Shown one piece after another: positions 20,447 to 30,066 of a stretch of 64,000 nucleotides of DNA (positions are counted from its first letter, which is position 1; each line of letters begins with the position of its first letter). Position numbers and translations under genes: made by a program. This DNA comes from Crossiella sp. CA-258035 (lineage in GTDB: Bacteria > Actinomycetota > Actinomycetes > Mycobacteriales > Pseudonocardiaceae), in the NCBI RefSeq assembly GCF_030064675.1, contig NZ_CP116413.1, forward strand, positions 7,345,501 to 7,409,500, given 5' to 3'. The notes beneath the pieces were generated by a model. The model had not been told where the DNA came from. It ran no database searches and worked only from the letters and a program-made list of their open reading frames with translations.

Positions 20447-21058
20447 TCAGACCGGCCGCGCCTCCAGCACGTGCATCTCCGGACGTTCCGGCAACGGGTA
20501 CGCCTGAGCGAGGGCGAACCCGCTGTCGGCGAACACGCGACTGAACTCGGCCAGGGTGCGCTCCCGGCCCGGGGTGAGCGCGAGCATCTGCATGTCGCTC
20601 ATCACCGCGCTCAGCGCGCCCGGCTCGCGGAGGTCGACCGGCAGCACGAACAGGCCGTGGCCGTGCACGCGGTCGAAGGCGGTCTCGCCGGTGCGAACGG
20701 TGTGGGTCAGCTCGGTCCAGGCCTGGCTGAGCACCGGGTCCAGCGCCAGCTCGACCACGCCGCGGATGGAGCCGGGGACCTCCCGGCACAGGCACTGGCC
20801 CAGCTCGCTCAGGTGCAGGACGCCGTCCCGCTCCTCGACCAAGCCGAGCGCGACCAGCGCCCGGACCAGGCGGGACAGCGAGGGCAGGTGGGTCTCGGTC
20901 GCGGCGGCGAGCTCGGCCGGCTCACGCGGGCCTTCGGCGAGCAGCTCCGGCAGGCCCAGCTCCAGCGCGACCCGCAGGACGTGGGTGTAGGCGAAGCCGA
21001 AGGCCAGGCGGGCCAGCTCGGCCGGCGTGCTCGGTGCGGCGGCGGATCCTGCGCTCAT
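20447..21058 (-). CDS. O-methyltransferase-like protein lacking the SAM-binding domain
   Basis: Protein of 203 residues built from the two ends of an actinobacterial O-methyltransferase. Residues 1-125 are the N-terminal dimerisation/winged-helix part (HVLRVALELGLPELLAEGP, TETHLPSLSRLVRALVALGLVEE, FDRVHGHGLF). The sequence then jumps to the C-terminal end (REPGALSAVMSDMQMLALT, GRERTLAEFSRVFADSGFAL). The roughly 130-150 residues of the Rossmann SAM-binding domain, with its GGG motif, are absent, yet the frame is open. Methyl transfer is therefore unlikely; it may be a relic or a dimerising regulator. ATG 21058 has GGGGG five bases upstream. A candidate iron box lies in its promoter. Confidence 0.75.
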   Translation of the reverse strand: MSAGSAAAPSTPAELARLAFGFAYTHVLRVALELGLPELLAEGPREPAELAAATETHLPSLSRLVRALVALGLVEERDGVLHLSELGQCLCREVPGSIRGVVELALDPVLSQAWTELTHTVRTGETAFDRVHGHGLFVLPVDLREPGALSAVMSDMQMLALTPGRERTLAEFSRVFADSGFALAQAYPLPERPEMHVLEARPV

Positions 21059-21082
21059 GACAACCCCCAAGGACAGTCTTGC

Positions 21083-21101
21083 TTTGGTTAGCCTTACCTA
21101 A
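21083..21101 (-). promoter_or_regulatory. Candidate IdeR/DmdR1 iron box
   Basis: On the minus strand the site reads TTAGGTAAGGCTAACCAAA, 17 of 19 positions matching the palindrome TTAGGTTAGGCTAACCTAA that I recall for DtxR/IdeR/DmdR1. A TTGACC (21120-21115) lies 18 bases before a TAAGGC (21096-21091) inside the box, so an iron-loaded repressor would cover the -10 of the methyltransferase-like gene. The divergent GNAT gene starts 38 bases away and could also be affected. Confidence 0.72.
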
Positions 21102-21138
21102 GTTATGTCGGCCGGGTCAACCGGATAGGTTGTGTCGC

Positions 21139-21699
21139 ATGGCAGAAGCCGCCGTCCGGCCCGCACTCCCCACTGACGCCGCCGAGATCGCCCGCATCCA
21201 ACGCATCACCTGGCAGACCGCCTACGCGAAGATCCTGCCCGCCGAGGTGCTGGCCGGGCTGGACGTCGAGGAGACCGAGCGGCTGTGGCTGGAGGCGGTG
21301 ACCTCCGGCCCGGCCACGGTGCTGGTGGCCACTGAGGGCGAGTGGGTGGTCGGCTTCTGCGCCGCGGGCCCGGCGCCGGCCGAGGAGATCGCCGCCGCGG
21401 ACGGCGCGATGCCGGTGGACGCCGAGACCACCGCGCTGGTCAGCGTGCTGCTGGTGGAGCCGAGGTGGGGCCGCCGCGGCCACGCCGGCCGACTGCTGGG
21501 CACGGCCGCGGCCACGCTGCGGGCCGCGGGCGCGCAACGCGGGGTGACCTGGGTGGCCGAGGCGGACCAGGCGTCGATGAACTTCTTCCGCGCCGCGGGC
21601 TGGGACACCGACGGCACGGTCCGCACCCTGGACGCCGGTGGCAGGCCGCTGCGCGAGTTCCGGCTGACGGGGTCGCTGGAGTTGTCCCTGGTGGAGTAG
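21139..21699 (+). CDS. GNAT family N-acetyltransferase
   Basis: Protein of 186 residues. The N-terminus VRPALPTDAAEIARIQRITWQTAYAKILP is typical of GNATs that begin with a long first helix and W-x-x-AY. The acetyl-CoA loop is PRWGRRGHAGRLLGTA and the last block is NFFRAAGWDTDGTVRTLD. The substrate is unknown. ATG 21139 lies 7 bases after TAGGTT, suggesting a leaderless mRNA. It shares an 80-base divergent promoter region containing the iron box. Confidence 0.85.
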   Translation: MAEAAVRPALPTDAAEIARIQRITWQTAYAKILPAEVLAGLDVEETERLWLEAVTSGPATVLVATEGEWVVGFCAAGPAPAEEIAAADGAMPVDAETTALVSVLLVEPRWGRRGHAGRLLGTAAATLRAAGAQRGVTWVAEADQASMNFFRAAGWDTDGTVRTLDAGGRPLREFRLTGSLELSLVE

Positions 21700-21767
21700 A
21701 TCCCGCAGGTCACCGCTTGTCAGCGGCCGACGGGTAGGCTGGCGCGCGGAGAAGGCGGGAGCGCGGT

Positions 21768-22253
21768 GTGCTGATGTGGTTGGCGCTGAGCCTGGGCATG
21801 GGCATCGCGTCGGCGCTGATCCCCATCATCGTGCTCGAGGCGTACGTGCTCGGCGTGGTCCTGGCCCAGCCGGACCTGCCGTGGTGGGCGATGGGCCTGG
21901 TGGTGGCCGTCGGCCAGGTCGCGGGCAAGCTGCTGTATTTCTACGCTGGCCGCGGCGACATCACGCTGCCCAAGTTCCTGCGCCGCGACCGCGACCCGGA
22001 CCGCCCCCGGGGCAAGTGGGGCGAACGGCTGGACCGCTTCCGCGAGGTGTGCGCGCGCAGGCCGGGCTGGTCGTACTCGGTGATGCTGCTGAGCGCGACC
22101 GCGAGCGTGCCGCCGTACGCGGCGATCGCGGTCATCGCCGGAGTGGCCCGGGTGTCCCTGCTGAACTTCGTCTCGGCCTGCCTGATCGGCCGCTTCGCCC
22201 GCTTCGCGGCACTGGCCGCGGCTCCGGCCCTGATCAGCGGCTGGCTGATCTGA
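21768..22253 (+). CDS. Small integral membrane protein, VTT/DedA-like
   Basis: Protein of 161 residues with about four hydrophobic segments (residues 4-30, 38-58, 105-128, 135-158) and a charged cytoplasmic loop at 65-100. The spacing and the segments AVGQVAGKLLYFYAGRG and LLSATASVPPYAAIAVIAGVARVSLLNFVSACLIGRF resemble the VTT/SNARE-associated (DedA) superfamily, implicated in lipid handling at membranes. This is family-level inference only. GTG 21768 has GGGAG six bases upstream. The stop lies in the first copy of a 14-bp tandem duplication. Confidence 0.7.
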   Translation: MLMWLALSLGMGIASALIPIIVLEAYVLGVVLAQPDLPWWAMGLVVAVGQVAGKLLYFYAGRGDITLPKFLRRDRDPDRPRGKWGERLDRFREVCARRPGWSYSVMLLSATASVPPYAAIAVIAGVARVSLLNFVSACLIGRFARFAALAAAPALISGWLI

Positions 22254-22274
22254 CCACGCGGATCTGACCACGCG
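22247..22274. repeat. Perfect 14-bp tandem duplication covering a stop codon
   Basis: GATCTGACCACGCG occurs twice in tandem (22247-22260, 22261-22274). The first copy contains the TGA stop of the upstream membrane-protein gene, so the second copy is a duplicated gene end. Confidence 0.9.
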
Positions 22275-22289
22275 GACCGCCGGTCGCGG

Positions 22290-22730
22290 TCAGGCGTTGC
22301 CCAGCTCGATGGCCTTGCGCATCGCCTCGCGCGCCCGCCGCCGGTCCCCGGCGAGGTCGTAGGCCTGCGCGAGCTTGAACCAGCCGCGCCAGTCCTCCGG
22401 CGCCGCGTCCACCTCGGCCTTGCGCTCGGCGAACCAGGCGTCCGCCGCGTCCCGCTCCACCCGTCCCGACGGCCGTCGCGGCAGGTCGCTGACATCCGCC
22501 AGCTCACCCGCCTCGTCCAGCCGGCGGGCCAGGGTCTCGGTCCGGCTGCCGAAGCGCAGCTCCGCCAGCACCATCCAGGCGCCCAGGATCGGCAGGATCA
22601 GGATGGCCAGGCCCAGCACCGCGCCCACCGCCGTGCCCGAGGTGACCAGGGTGTAGGCGCGTTCGGCCAGCAGCACCAGGTACACCGCGAGCACGGCGGT
22701 GAGGATGTAGGCGACTCTGCGTGCGTTCAT
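22290..22730 (-). CDS. Two-helix membrane protein with a C-terminal TPR-like tail
   Basis: Protein of 146 residues. Two membrane helices (about residues 5-23 and 32-56) are followed by a charged linker and a C-terminal tetratricopeptide-like segment, WRGWFKLAQAYDLAGDRRRAREAMRKAIEL. In M. tuberculosis a conserved membrane protein (Rv2772c) is remembered at this place beside dapB, which supports an orthologous gene. The function is unknown. It starts 10 bases after the dapB stop, so it is probably cotranscribed with dapB. Confidence 0.78.
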   Translation of the reverse strand: MNARRVAYILTAVLAVYLVLLAERAYTLVTSGTAVGAVLGLAILILPILGAWMVLAELRFGSRTETLARRLDEAGELADVSDLPRRPSGRVERDAADAWFAERKAEVDAAPEDWRGWFKLAQAYDLAGDRRRAREAMRKAIELGNA

Positions 22731-22740
22731 CGGCGGGCGG

Positions 22741-24833
<2,093 letters not shown>

Positions 24834-24851
24834 AAAGTCCTCCGATACGGC

Positions 24852-24878
24852 GCAGGGGGCGCCGGAAGCGCCCCCTGC
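24852..24878 (-). terminator. Strong hairpin between pnp and the M16 peptidase gene
   Basis: A perfect 11-bp G+C-rich stem (24852-24862 and 24868-24878, arm GCAGGGGGCGC) with a 5-base loop, 21 bases after the pnp stop. It has no T run. It may attenuate read-through into the peptidase-dapB genes or stabilise the pnp 3' end. Confidence 0.7.
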
Positions 24879-24898
24879 CCTGTTGTCGTCCCGCGACG

Positions 24899-27148
24899 TC
24901 ACGCGTCAGCCGGCTCCGGGGTGGCGTCGGCACCCTCGGTCTTGGCGTCGGCGGCCTTGGCGGCGTCCTCCTCGTTCACCACGACGAGGCTGATCTTGCC
25001 GCGCTGGTCGATGTCGGCGATCTCCACCCGGAGCTTGTCACCGACCTTGACCACGTCCTCGACCTTGTTGATCCGCTTGCCGTTGCCCAGCTTGGAGATG
25101 TGCACCAGGCCGTCCTTGCCCGGCAGCAGCGAGACGAACGCGCCGAAGGCCGCGGTCTTGACCACGGTGCCCAGGAAGCGCTCGCCGACCTTCGGCAGCT
25201 GCGGGTTGGCGATGGCGTTGATCATGTCGATCGCGGCCTGCGCGGACGGACCGTCCGCGGCCCCGACATAGATGGTGCCGTTGTCCTCGATGGAGATGTC
25301 GGCGCCGGTCTGGTCGGTGATCGAGTTGATCATCTTGCCCTTCGGCCCGATCACCTCGCCGATCTTGTCGACCGGGATGGTCACCGAGGTCACGCGCGGC
25401 GCGTACGGGCTCATCTCGTCCGGGCGGTCGATGGCCTCGGCCATGACCTCCAGCAGGGTGAGCCGAGCGTCGCGGGCCTGGTCGAGCGCACCGGCGAGCA
25501 CGTCGGAGGGGATGCCGTCGAGCTTGGTGTCGAGCTGGAGCGCGGTGATGAACTCCTTGGTGCCGGCGACCTTGAAGTCCATGTCACCGAAGGCGTCCTC
25601 GGCACCGAGGATGTCGGTCAGCGCGACGTAGCGCGTCTTGCCGTCGACCTCGTCGGAGACCAGGCCCATGGCGATGCCCGCGACCGGCGCCTTCAGCGGC
25701 ACACCGGCGTTGAGCAGCGACATGGTGGAGGCGCACACCGAGCCCATCGAGGTGGAGCCGTTGGAGCCCAGCGCCTCGGAGACCTGGCGGATCGCGTAGG
25801 GGAACTCCTCGCGGGTGGGCAGCACGGGCATGAGCGCCCGCTCGGCCAGCGCGCCGTGGCCGATCTCGCGCCGCTTCGGGGAGCCGACGCGGCCGGTCTC
25901 GCCGGTGGAGTACGGCGGGAAGTTGTAGTGGTGCATGTAGCGCTTGTGCGTCTCGGGCGACAGCGAGTCGATCTGCTGCTCGAGGCGCAGCATGTTCAGC
26001 GTGGTGACACCCAGGATCTGGGTCTCGCCGCGCTCGAACAGCGCGGAGCCGTGGGTCCGCGGGATGACCGCGACCTCGGCGCCGAGGCTGCGGATGTCGC
26101 TGACGCCGCGGCCGTCGATGCGGACCTTGTCGCGCAGGATCCGCTGGCGCACCGACTTCTTGGTCAGCGAGCGGAAGGCCGCGCCGATCTCCTTCTCCCG
26201 GCCGGCGAGCTCGGCGTCGGCGTCGGGCACGAGCGTGTCCAGCACCTTGACCTTGAGCTCGTCCAGGCGGGACTCGCGCTCCTGCTTGTCCGCGATGGTC
26301 AGCGCCTGCGCCAGGTCGGCGGCCACGGCGGCCTCGACGGCGGCCAGGACGTCGGCCTCGTAGGCCAGGAAGACCGGGTAGTCGGCGGTCTCCTTGGCGG
26401 CGTTGCCGGCCAGCTCCTGCTGGGCCTCGCACAGCACCCGGATGAACGGCTTGGCGGCCTCCAGACCGGCGGCCACCACCTGCTCGGTGGGCGCGGCGGC
26501 GCCACCGGCGACCAGCTCGATGGTCTTCTCGGTGGCCTCGGCCTCGACCATCATGATCGCGACGTCGTCACCGACGATGCGGCCGGCCACGACCATGTCG
26601 AAGACGGCGTTCTCCAGCTGCTCGTGGGTCGGGAAGGCGACCCACTGGCCCTCGATCAGGGCGACCCTGGTGCCACCGATCGGCCCGGAGAAGGGCAGGC
26701 CGGCGAGCTGGGTGGAGGCGGAGGCGGCGTTGATCGCCAGCACGTCGTACAGGTCGGCGGGCGCGAGGCTCATCACCGTGACGACGACCTGGATCTCGTT
26801 GCGCAGGCCGTCCACGAAGGACGGGCGCAGCGGCCGGTCGATGAGGCGGCAGGTGAGCACCGCGTCGGTGGAGGGACGGCCCTCGCGGCGGAAGAACGAG
26901 CCGGGGATGCGGCCCGCGGCGTACATGCGCTCCTCGACGTCCACCGTCAGCGGGAAGAAGTCGAGGTGGTCCTTGGGGTGCTTGGACGCCGTGGTCGCGG
27001 AGAGCAGCATGGTCTCGTCGTCCAGGTAGGCGACGACGCTGCCCGCGGCCTGACGGGCCAGGCGGCCGGTCTCGAAGCGAACGGTCCTGGTGCCGAACTT
27101 GCCGTTGTCCAGGACAGCGGTCGATTCGTAGATCTCGACATCGGTCAC
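24899..27148 (-). CDS. pnp: Polyribonucleotide nucleotidyltransferase (PNPase)
   Basis: Phosphorolytic 3'-to-5' exoribonuclease/polymerase of 749 residues; in actinobacteria also called GpsI. Domain order: first RNase PH domain ([18 protein letters not shown]), helical linker, second RNase PH domain ([26 protein letters not shown]), KH domain ([16 protein letters not shown]) and S1 domain ([24 protein letters not shown]). The S1 end is followed by a short acidic tail. GTG 27148 has GAGGAG 8 bases upstream, and a hairpin-rich leader lies between it and rpsO. Confidence 0.97.
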   Translation of the reverse strand: MTDVEIYESTAVLDNGKFGTRTVRFETGRLARQAAGSVVAYLDDETMLLSATTASKHPKDHLDFFPLTVDVEERMYAAGRIPGSFFRREGRPSTDAVLTCRLIDRPLRPSFVDGLRNEIQVVVTVMSLAPADLYDVLAINAASASTQLAGLPFSGPIGGTRVALIEGQWVAFPTHEQLENAVFDMVVAGRIVGDDVAIMMVEAEATEKTIELVAGGAAAPTEQVVAAGLEAAKPFIRVLCEAQQELAGNAAKETADYPVFLAYEADVLAAVEAAVAADLAQALTIADKQERESRLDELKVKVLDTLVPDADAELAGREKEIGAAFRSLTKKSVRQRILRDKVRIDGRGVSDIRSLGAEVAVIPRTHGSALFERGETQILGVTTLNMLRLEQQIDSLSPETHKRYMHHYNFPPYSTGETGRVGSPKRREIGHGALAERALMPVLPTREEFPYAIRQVSEALGSNGSTSMGSVCASTMSLLNAGVPLKAPVAGIAMGLVSDEVDGKTRYVALTDILGAEDAFGDMDFKVAGTKEFITALQLDTKLDGIPSDVLAGALDQARDARLTLLEVMAEAIDRPDEMSPYAPRVTSVTIPVDKIGEVIGPKGKMINSITDQTGADISIEDNGTIYVGAADGPSAQAAIDMINAIANPQLPKVGERFLGTVVKTAAFGAFVSLLPGKDGLVHISKLGNGKRINKVEDVVKVGDKLRVEIADIDQRGKISLVVVNEEDAAKAADAKTEGADATPEPADA

Positions 27149-27431
27149 GTGGTTACTCCTCTTTGTTTCTCTCTCTGTAGGGCCACCACGCGGCTGTCCC
27201 GGCGGAAGTGTCGCGACGAACGTCTGCCGGTCTTCGATCGAAGCCCCCGGGCGTCCTGCCCGGGAACCACTACCGAGGACCGGCGTCCTCACCTCCGCTG
27301 CCTGGGACGGCGCGGGCCCTTGTTCGGTCTGGCTGGCTTTCTACTGCATCCAGCCCACGCGCGCGCCTTGGGCGCGCGCGGTCGTGATGTACCGAGGGGG
27401 AGCGGCCAGGCCACTCCCCCTCGGTCTCAAG
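27149..27431 (-). promoter_or_regulatory. pnp leader with two hairpins, and rpsO-pnp intergenic region
   Basis: 283 bases without a gene. They hold a 7-bp stem with a 5-base loop (27246-27264, arm CCCGGGC), a 10-bp stem with a 3-base loop (27358-27380, arm CGCGCGCGCC) and the rpsO terminator. Structured pnp leaders are known to be cut by RNase III and to mediate PNPase autoregulation in several bacteria; here that is inference. Confidence 0.6.
27391..27425 (-). terminator. rpsO terminator
   Basis: A perfect 12-bp stem (27391-27402 and 27414-27425, arm ACCGAGGGGGAG) with an 11-base loop, 7 bases after the rpsO stop. It lies upstream of pnp, so it may allow partial read-through of an rpsO-pnp transcript. 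Confidence 0.8.
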
Positions 27432-27701
27432 TCAGCGGCGCAGGCCGAGACGGGCGATCAGCGAGCGGTAGCGCTCGATGTCGCTCTTCTTGAGGTAGTC
27501 CAGCAGGCGACGGCGGCGGCCGACCATCAGCAGCAGTCCGCGACGCGAGTGGTGGTCGTGCTTGTGGGTCTTGAGGTGCTCGGTGAGGCCGCTGATGCGC
27601 TTGCTCAGCAGGGCCACCTGGGCCTCCGGCGAACCGGTGTCGCCCTCGTGGGTGGCGTACTCGCCGAGGATGGTCTTCTTCTGGTCAGTGGACAGTGCCA
27701 C
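27432..27701 (-). CDS. rpsO: 30S ribosomal protein S15 (uS15)
   Basis: Small basic ribosomal protein of 89 residues that binds 16S rRNA and helps assemble the 30S platform. The segments [38 protein letters not shown] and the end [16 protein letters not shown] are diagnostic, and the length is standard. Start GTG 27701 is followed by ALSTDQKK, a normal S15 beginning. It is upstream of pnp, the usual bacterial order. Confidence 0.97.
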   Translation of the reverse strand: MALSTDQKKTILGEYATHEGDTGSPEAQVALLSKRISGLTEHLKTHKHDHHSRRGLLLMVGRRRRLLDYLKKSDIERYRSLIARLGLRR

Positions 27702-27834
27702 GCGTGTTTCTCCTGTACTTCACTCGTTCCGTGCGGACCCCTCGCCGATCAGGCGGGGGTTGGACGGTGCCGGCCGCCACGGAACGCAGCCGGACCCAAA
27801 GATTGAGGGTAGCAGCCGTTCGGCGCAGTGCGTC

Positions 27835-28476
27835 TCAGCCCGTCAGGGCGAGCCGCGCCACAGAGTGATAGCTGGGCCCGAGCGGGGTCCGGTCACTGCG
27901 GACCAGGGCGACCTCCGCTGGTGTCCACCAGGGACCAGTGTAGTCGGTCAGCCGGGTGGTCAGCGAACGTGTTTCCGGACGGTCGCCGGACCACCGCAGC
28001 AGGGTCAGGTGCGGGTGGTAGCGCTCCGGGTCGGCGCCCGCGGCCACCGCGAGGGCGCGCAGTGCCTGCTCGTCGGCCGGGCTCGCGCACTCGATCCCGG
28101 CCCACAGCACGCTGCGGAACTCGCCCCAGCCGCCGACGCGCAGCCGGGGCGCGCGCAGTCCGGGCAGTCGTCGCGCCAGGGAGGCGGTGCGGTCCTCGAC
28201 GGAGTCCGGTCCGTGGAAGCACAGGGTGAGGTGCCAGCGCTCGACCGGCTCGGCCCGCCCGCCCGCACCCACACCGCTCAAACCGGTGCCCGCACCAGTT
28301 AAACCAGTTGTACCGGTTGAACCGGTAGCGCCGGTTGAACCGGTGTCCTGGACTGAACCGGTGCTGTCGGTCGAAACGTTCGGGCCAGCTCCCGCACCGG
28401 CTCCGATGTGCGCGGCAAGATGACCGGTCACCTCAGGCGGCGGCCAGATCGCGGTGAACAGCCGCGCCTGGCTCAG
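27835..28476 (-). CDS. 2'-5' RNA ligase/ThpR-type 2H phosphoesterase with a Gly/Thr insertion and a probable CTG start
   Basis: Protein of about 213 residues with the two HxTx motifs of 2H phosphoesterases: HLTLCFHG and HPHLTLLRW. Family members such as ThpR hydrolyse RNA 2',3'-cyclic phosphates. The true N-terminus, RLFTAIWPPPEVTGHLAAHIG, lies upstream of the first usual start codon (GTG 28431), and no ATG, GTG or TTG is in frame before it. CTG 28476 has GGAGG four bases upstream and overlaps the preceding stop as CTGA, like the GTGA/ATGA pairs elsewhere here. Residues about 28-72 form a Gly/Thr/Ser-rich insertion made of short DNA repeats, just before the first active-site motif. Confidence 0.75.
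   Translation of the reverse strand: MSQARLFTAIWPPPEVTGHLAAHIGAGAGAGPNVSTDSTGSVQDTGSTGATGSTGTTGLTGAGTGLSGVGAGGRAEPVERWHLTLCFHGPDSVEDRTASLARRLPGLRAPRLRVGGWGEFRSVLWAGIECASPADEQALRALAVAAGADPERYHPHLTLLRWSGDRPETRSLTTRLTDYTGPWWTPAEVALVRSDRTPLGPSYHSVARLALTG
28278..28373. repeat. Short degenerate repeats built on ACCGGT
   Basis: Within the 2H phosphoesterase gene, about eight degenerate copies of AACCGGT or its complement lie within 96 bases, including the palindrome ACCGGTTGAACCGGT. They encode the STG-rich insertion on the minus strand. Repeat expansion in an inter-motif loop is the likely origin. Confidence 0.75.
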
Positions 28477-28952
28477 GAGTCCTCCGCGGCCCGGCGCAGC
28501 AGGTCGGCCAGCGCCGGATAGCGGGTGGCCAGCAGATCGGCGGCGCCGCTGAGCTCCTCGGCGACGGCCAGGTCGCGCAGCCGGTTGAGCGTGGCCTGTT
28601 CGGCCCGGCCCTCGTCCACCGGCAGGGTGTCCATGCTCACCTTGGGCCGGGAGTCACGGACCTGCACCAGCGCCTCGGCGATGGCGGCCTTCTCACCAGC
28701 GGCGACACCGGGAGTGAGCACCCGCCGCTCGAGCATGACCATCCGGGCGAGCACCGAGGGGTTGCCGATCTTCGCGCGCCGGCCGCTCATCACCTGGCTG
28801 AGCATCGGCGCGCTGATGCCGAGCACGTCGGCCAGCTGCGCCTGGGAGATGTCGTAGGCGACGACCAGCCGCCGGACCCGGTCTCCCAGCGGTTCGCCGT
28901 ACCACTCACGCTGAAGCGCGAGGTTGCGCTGGACGATCTTCTGTTCCTCCAC
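28473..28952 (-). CDS. XRE-like DNA-binding protein
   Basis: Protein of 159 residues. Residues 24-65 form a helix-turn-helix: RVRRLVVAYDISQAQLADVLGISAPMLSQVMSGRR, where QAQLADVLG and APMLSQVMSG are the two helices. The C-terminal part is helical and ends EELSGAADLLATRYPALADLLRRAAEDS, perhaps for dimerisation. Its target is unknown. GTG 28952 has GGGAG ten bases upstream. Its stop overlaps the probable CTG start of the 2H phosphoesterase gene, so the two genes are likely translated together. Confidence 0.85.
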   Translation of the reverse strand: MEEQKIVQRNLALQREWYGEPLGDRVRRLVVAYDISQAQLADVLGISAPMLSQVMSGRRAKIGNPSVLARMVMLERRVLTPGVAAGEKAAIAEALVQVRDSRPKVSMDTLPVDEGRAEQATLNRLRDLAVAEELSGAADLLATRYPALADLLRRAAEDS

Positions 28953-29078
28953 TGCTATTGCACTCCCAGTTGGCTCGGTCCCCGGCGACCTGCGTCTCAG
29001 CGACTTGAATCCTGCCAGGTCGGACGCCCTGGACCGGCACGAACCGCCGAGGCGTTCGCAAGTGCACCCGCCGAGGGC

Positions 29079-30038
29079 TCACTCGTCGGCGAGCAGCTCG
29101 CGCGTCCGCGCGACGTCCAGGTGCATCTGCGCGATGAGCGCGTCGACGTTGTCGTAGCGCTCGGTGGCGCGCAGGCGGTGCTCGAAGTCCAGCGCGACGC
29201 GTTCGCCGTAGAGGTCCTCGTTGATGTCGAGCACGTAGGCCTCGACCCGGCGCTCCCGGCCGGAGAAGGTCGGGTTGGTGCCCACCGAGATGGCCGCGGG
29301 CAACGAGCGGACCTCGCCGGGCACCCCGTGGCTGACGTGCCCGACGTGCACCAGACGACCCGCGTACACACCGTCGGCCGGCACCGCGGAATGCAGTTGA
29401 CTAGAGAGGTTGGCGGTGGGGAAACCGAGCAGCCTGCCCCGTTGGTCCCCGCGCACCACGATGCCCTCCAGCCGGTGCGGACGACCCAGCGCGGCAGCCG
29501 CCGCGGCCACGTCACCGGCGTCGATGCAGGCGCGGATGTAGGTGGAGGAGAAGGTGACCGAGTCCTCCGCGAGCAGGCGCACGCCCTCGGCAACGAAGCC
29601 GAACCGCCCGCCGAGGGAGCGCAGCAGCTCGACGTCCCCGGCGGCGCGGTGACCGAAGCGGAAGTTCTCCCCGACCACCACCGCGGCCACGTGCAGCCGC
29701 TCCACCAGCAGCTCGTGCACGAACTCGTCAGCCGGCAGCCGGGAGAGGTCGGGGTTGAACGGCAGCACGCAGAACACGTCGACGCCGAGCTCCTCGACCA
29801 GGTCGGCACGCCGGGCCAGGGTGGTCAGCTGCGCCGGGTGGCTGCCGGCGCGGACGACCTCGGAGGGATGCGGGTCGAAGGTCATCACCACGCTGGGCAG
29901 GCCGCGTTCCCTGGCCAGCTCGACGGCTCGGGCGATGAGCTGCTGGTGACCGCGGTGCACGCCGTCGAAAACCCCGACGGTCAGCACACAGCGTCCCCAG
30001 CCTCCGGGCAGGTTGTCCAGTCCGCGCCACCGTTGCAC
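29079..30038 (-). CDS. ribF: Bifunctional riboflavin kinase/FAD synthetase
   Basis: Protein of 319 residues that phosphorylates riboflavin to FMN and adenylates FMN to FAD. The N-terminal nucleotidyltransferase domain has GVFDGVHRGHQQLI (the GxxxxGHxxL type), MTFDPHPSEVV, GENFRFGHRAAGD and SSTYIR. The C-terminal kinase domain has RGRLLGFPTANL, DGVYAG and the conserved GTNPTFSGRERRVEAYVLDINEDLYG. Start GTG 30038 lies 6 bases after TAGGCT, suggesting a leaderless mRNA. It is downstream of truB, 28 bases apart, as in many bacteria. Confidence 0.96.
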   Translation of the reverse strand: MQRWRGLDNLPGGWGRCVLTVGVFDGVHRGHQQLIARAVELARERGLPSVVMTFDPHPSEVVRAGSHPAQLTTLARRADLVEELGVDVFCVLPFNPDLSRLPADEFVHELLVERLHVAAVVVGENFRFGHRAAGDVELLRSLGGRFGFVAEGVRLLAEDSVTFSSTYIRACIDAGDVAAAAAALGRPHRLEGIVVRGDQRGRLLGFPTANLSSQLHSAVPADGVYAGRLVHVGHVSHGVPGEVRSLPAAISVGTNPTFSGRERRVEAYVLDINEDLYGERVALDFEHRLRATERYDNVDALIAQMHLDVARTRELLADE

Positions 30039-30066
30039 GAGGCGAGCCTACGGTGCCCCGTGATCG

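Noticed and set aside
24834-24902. Longer M16 peptidase form starting at GTG 24902
   Set aside because: No family-like residues, it translates through a strong hairpin, and GTG 24833 has a perfect ribosome site; kept only as an alternative.
25100-27493. 797-codon plus-strand frame opposite pnp
   Set aside because: Antisense shadow without start signals; pnp has all of its domains.
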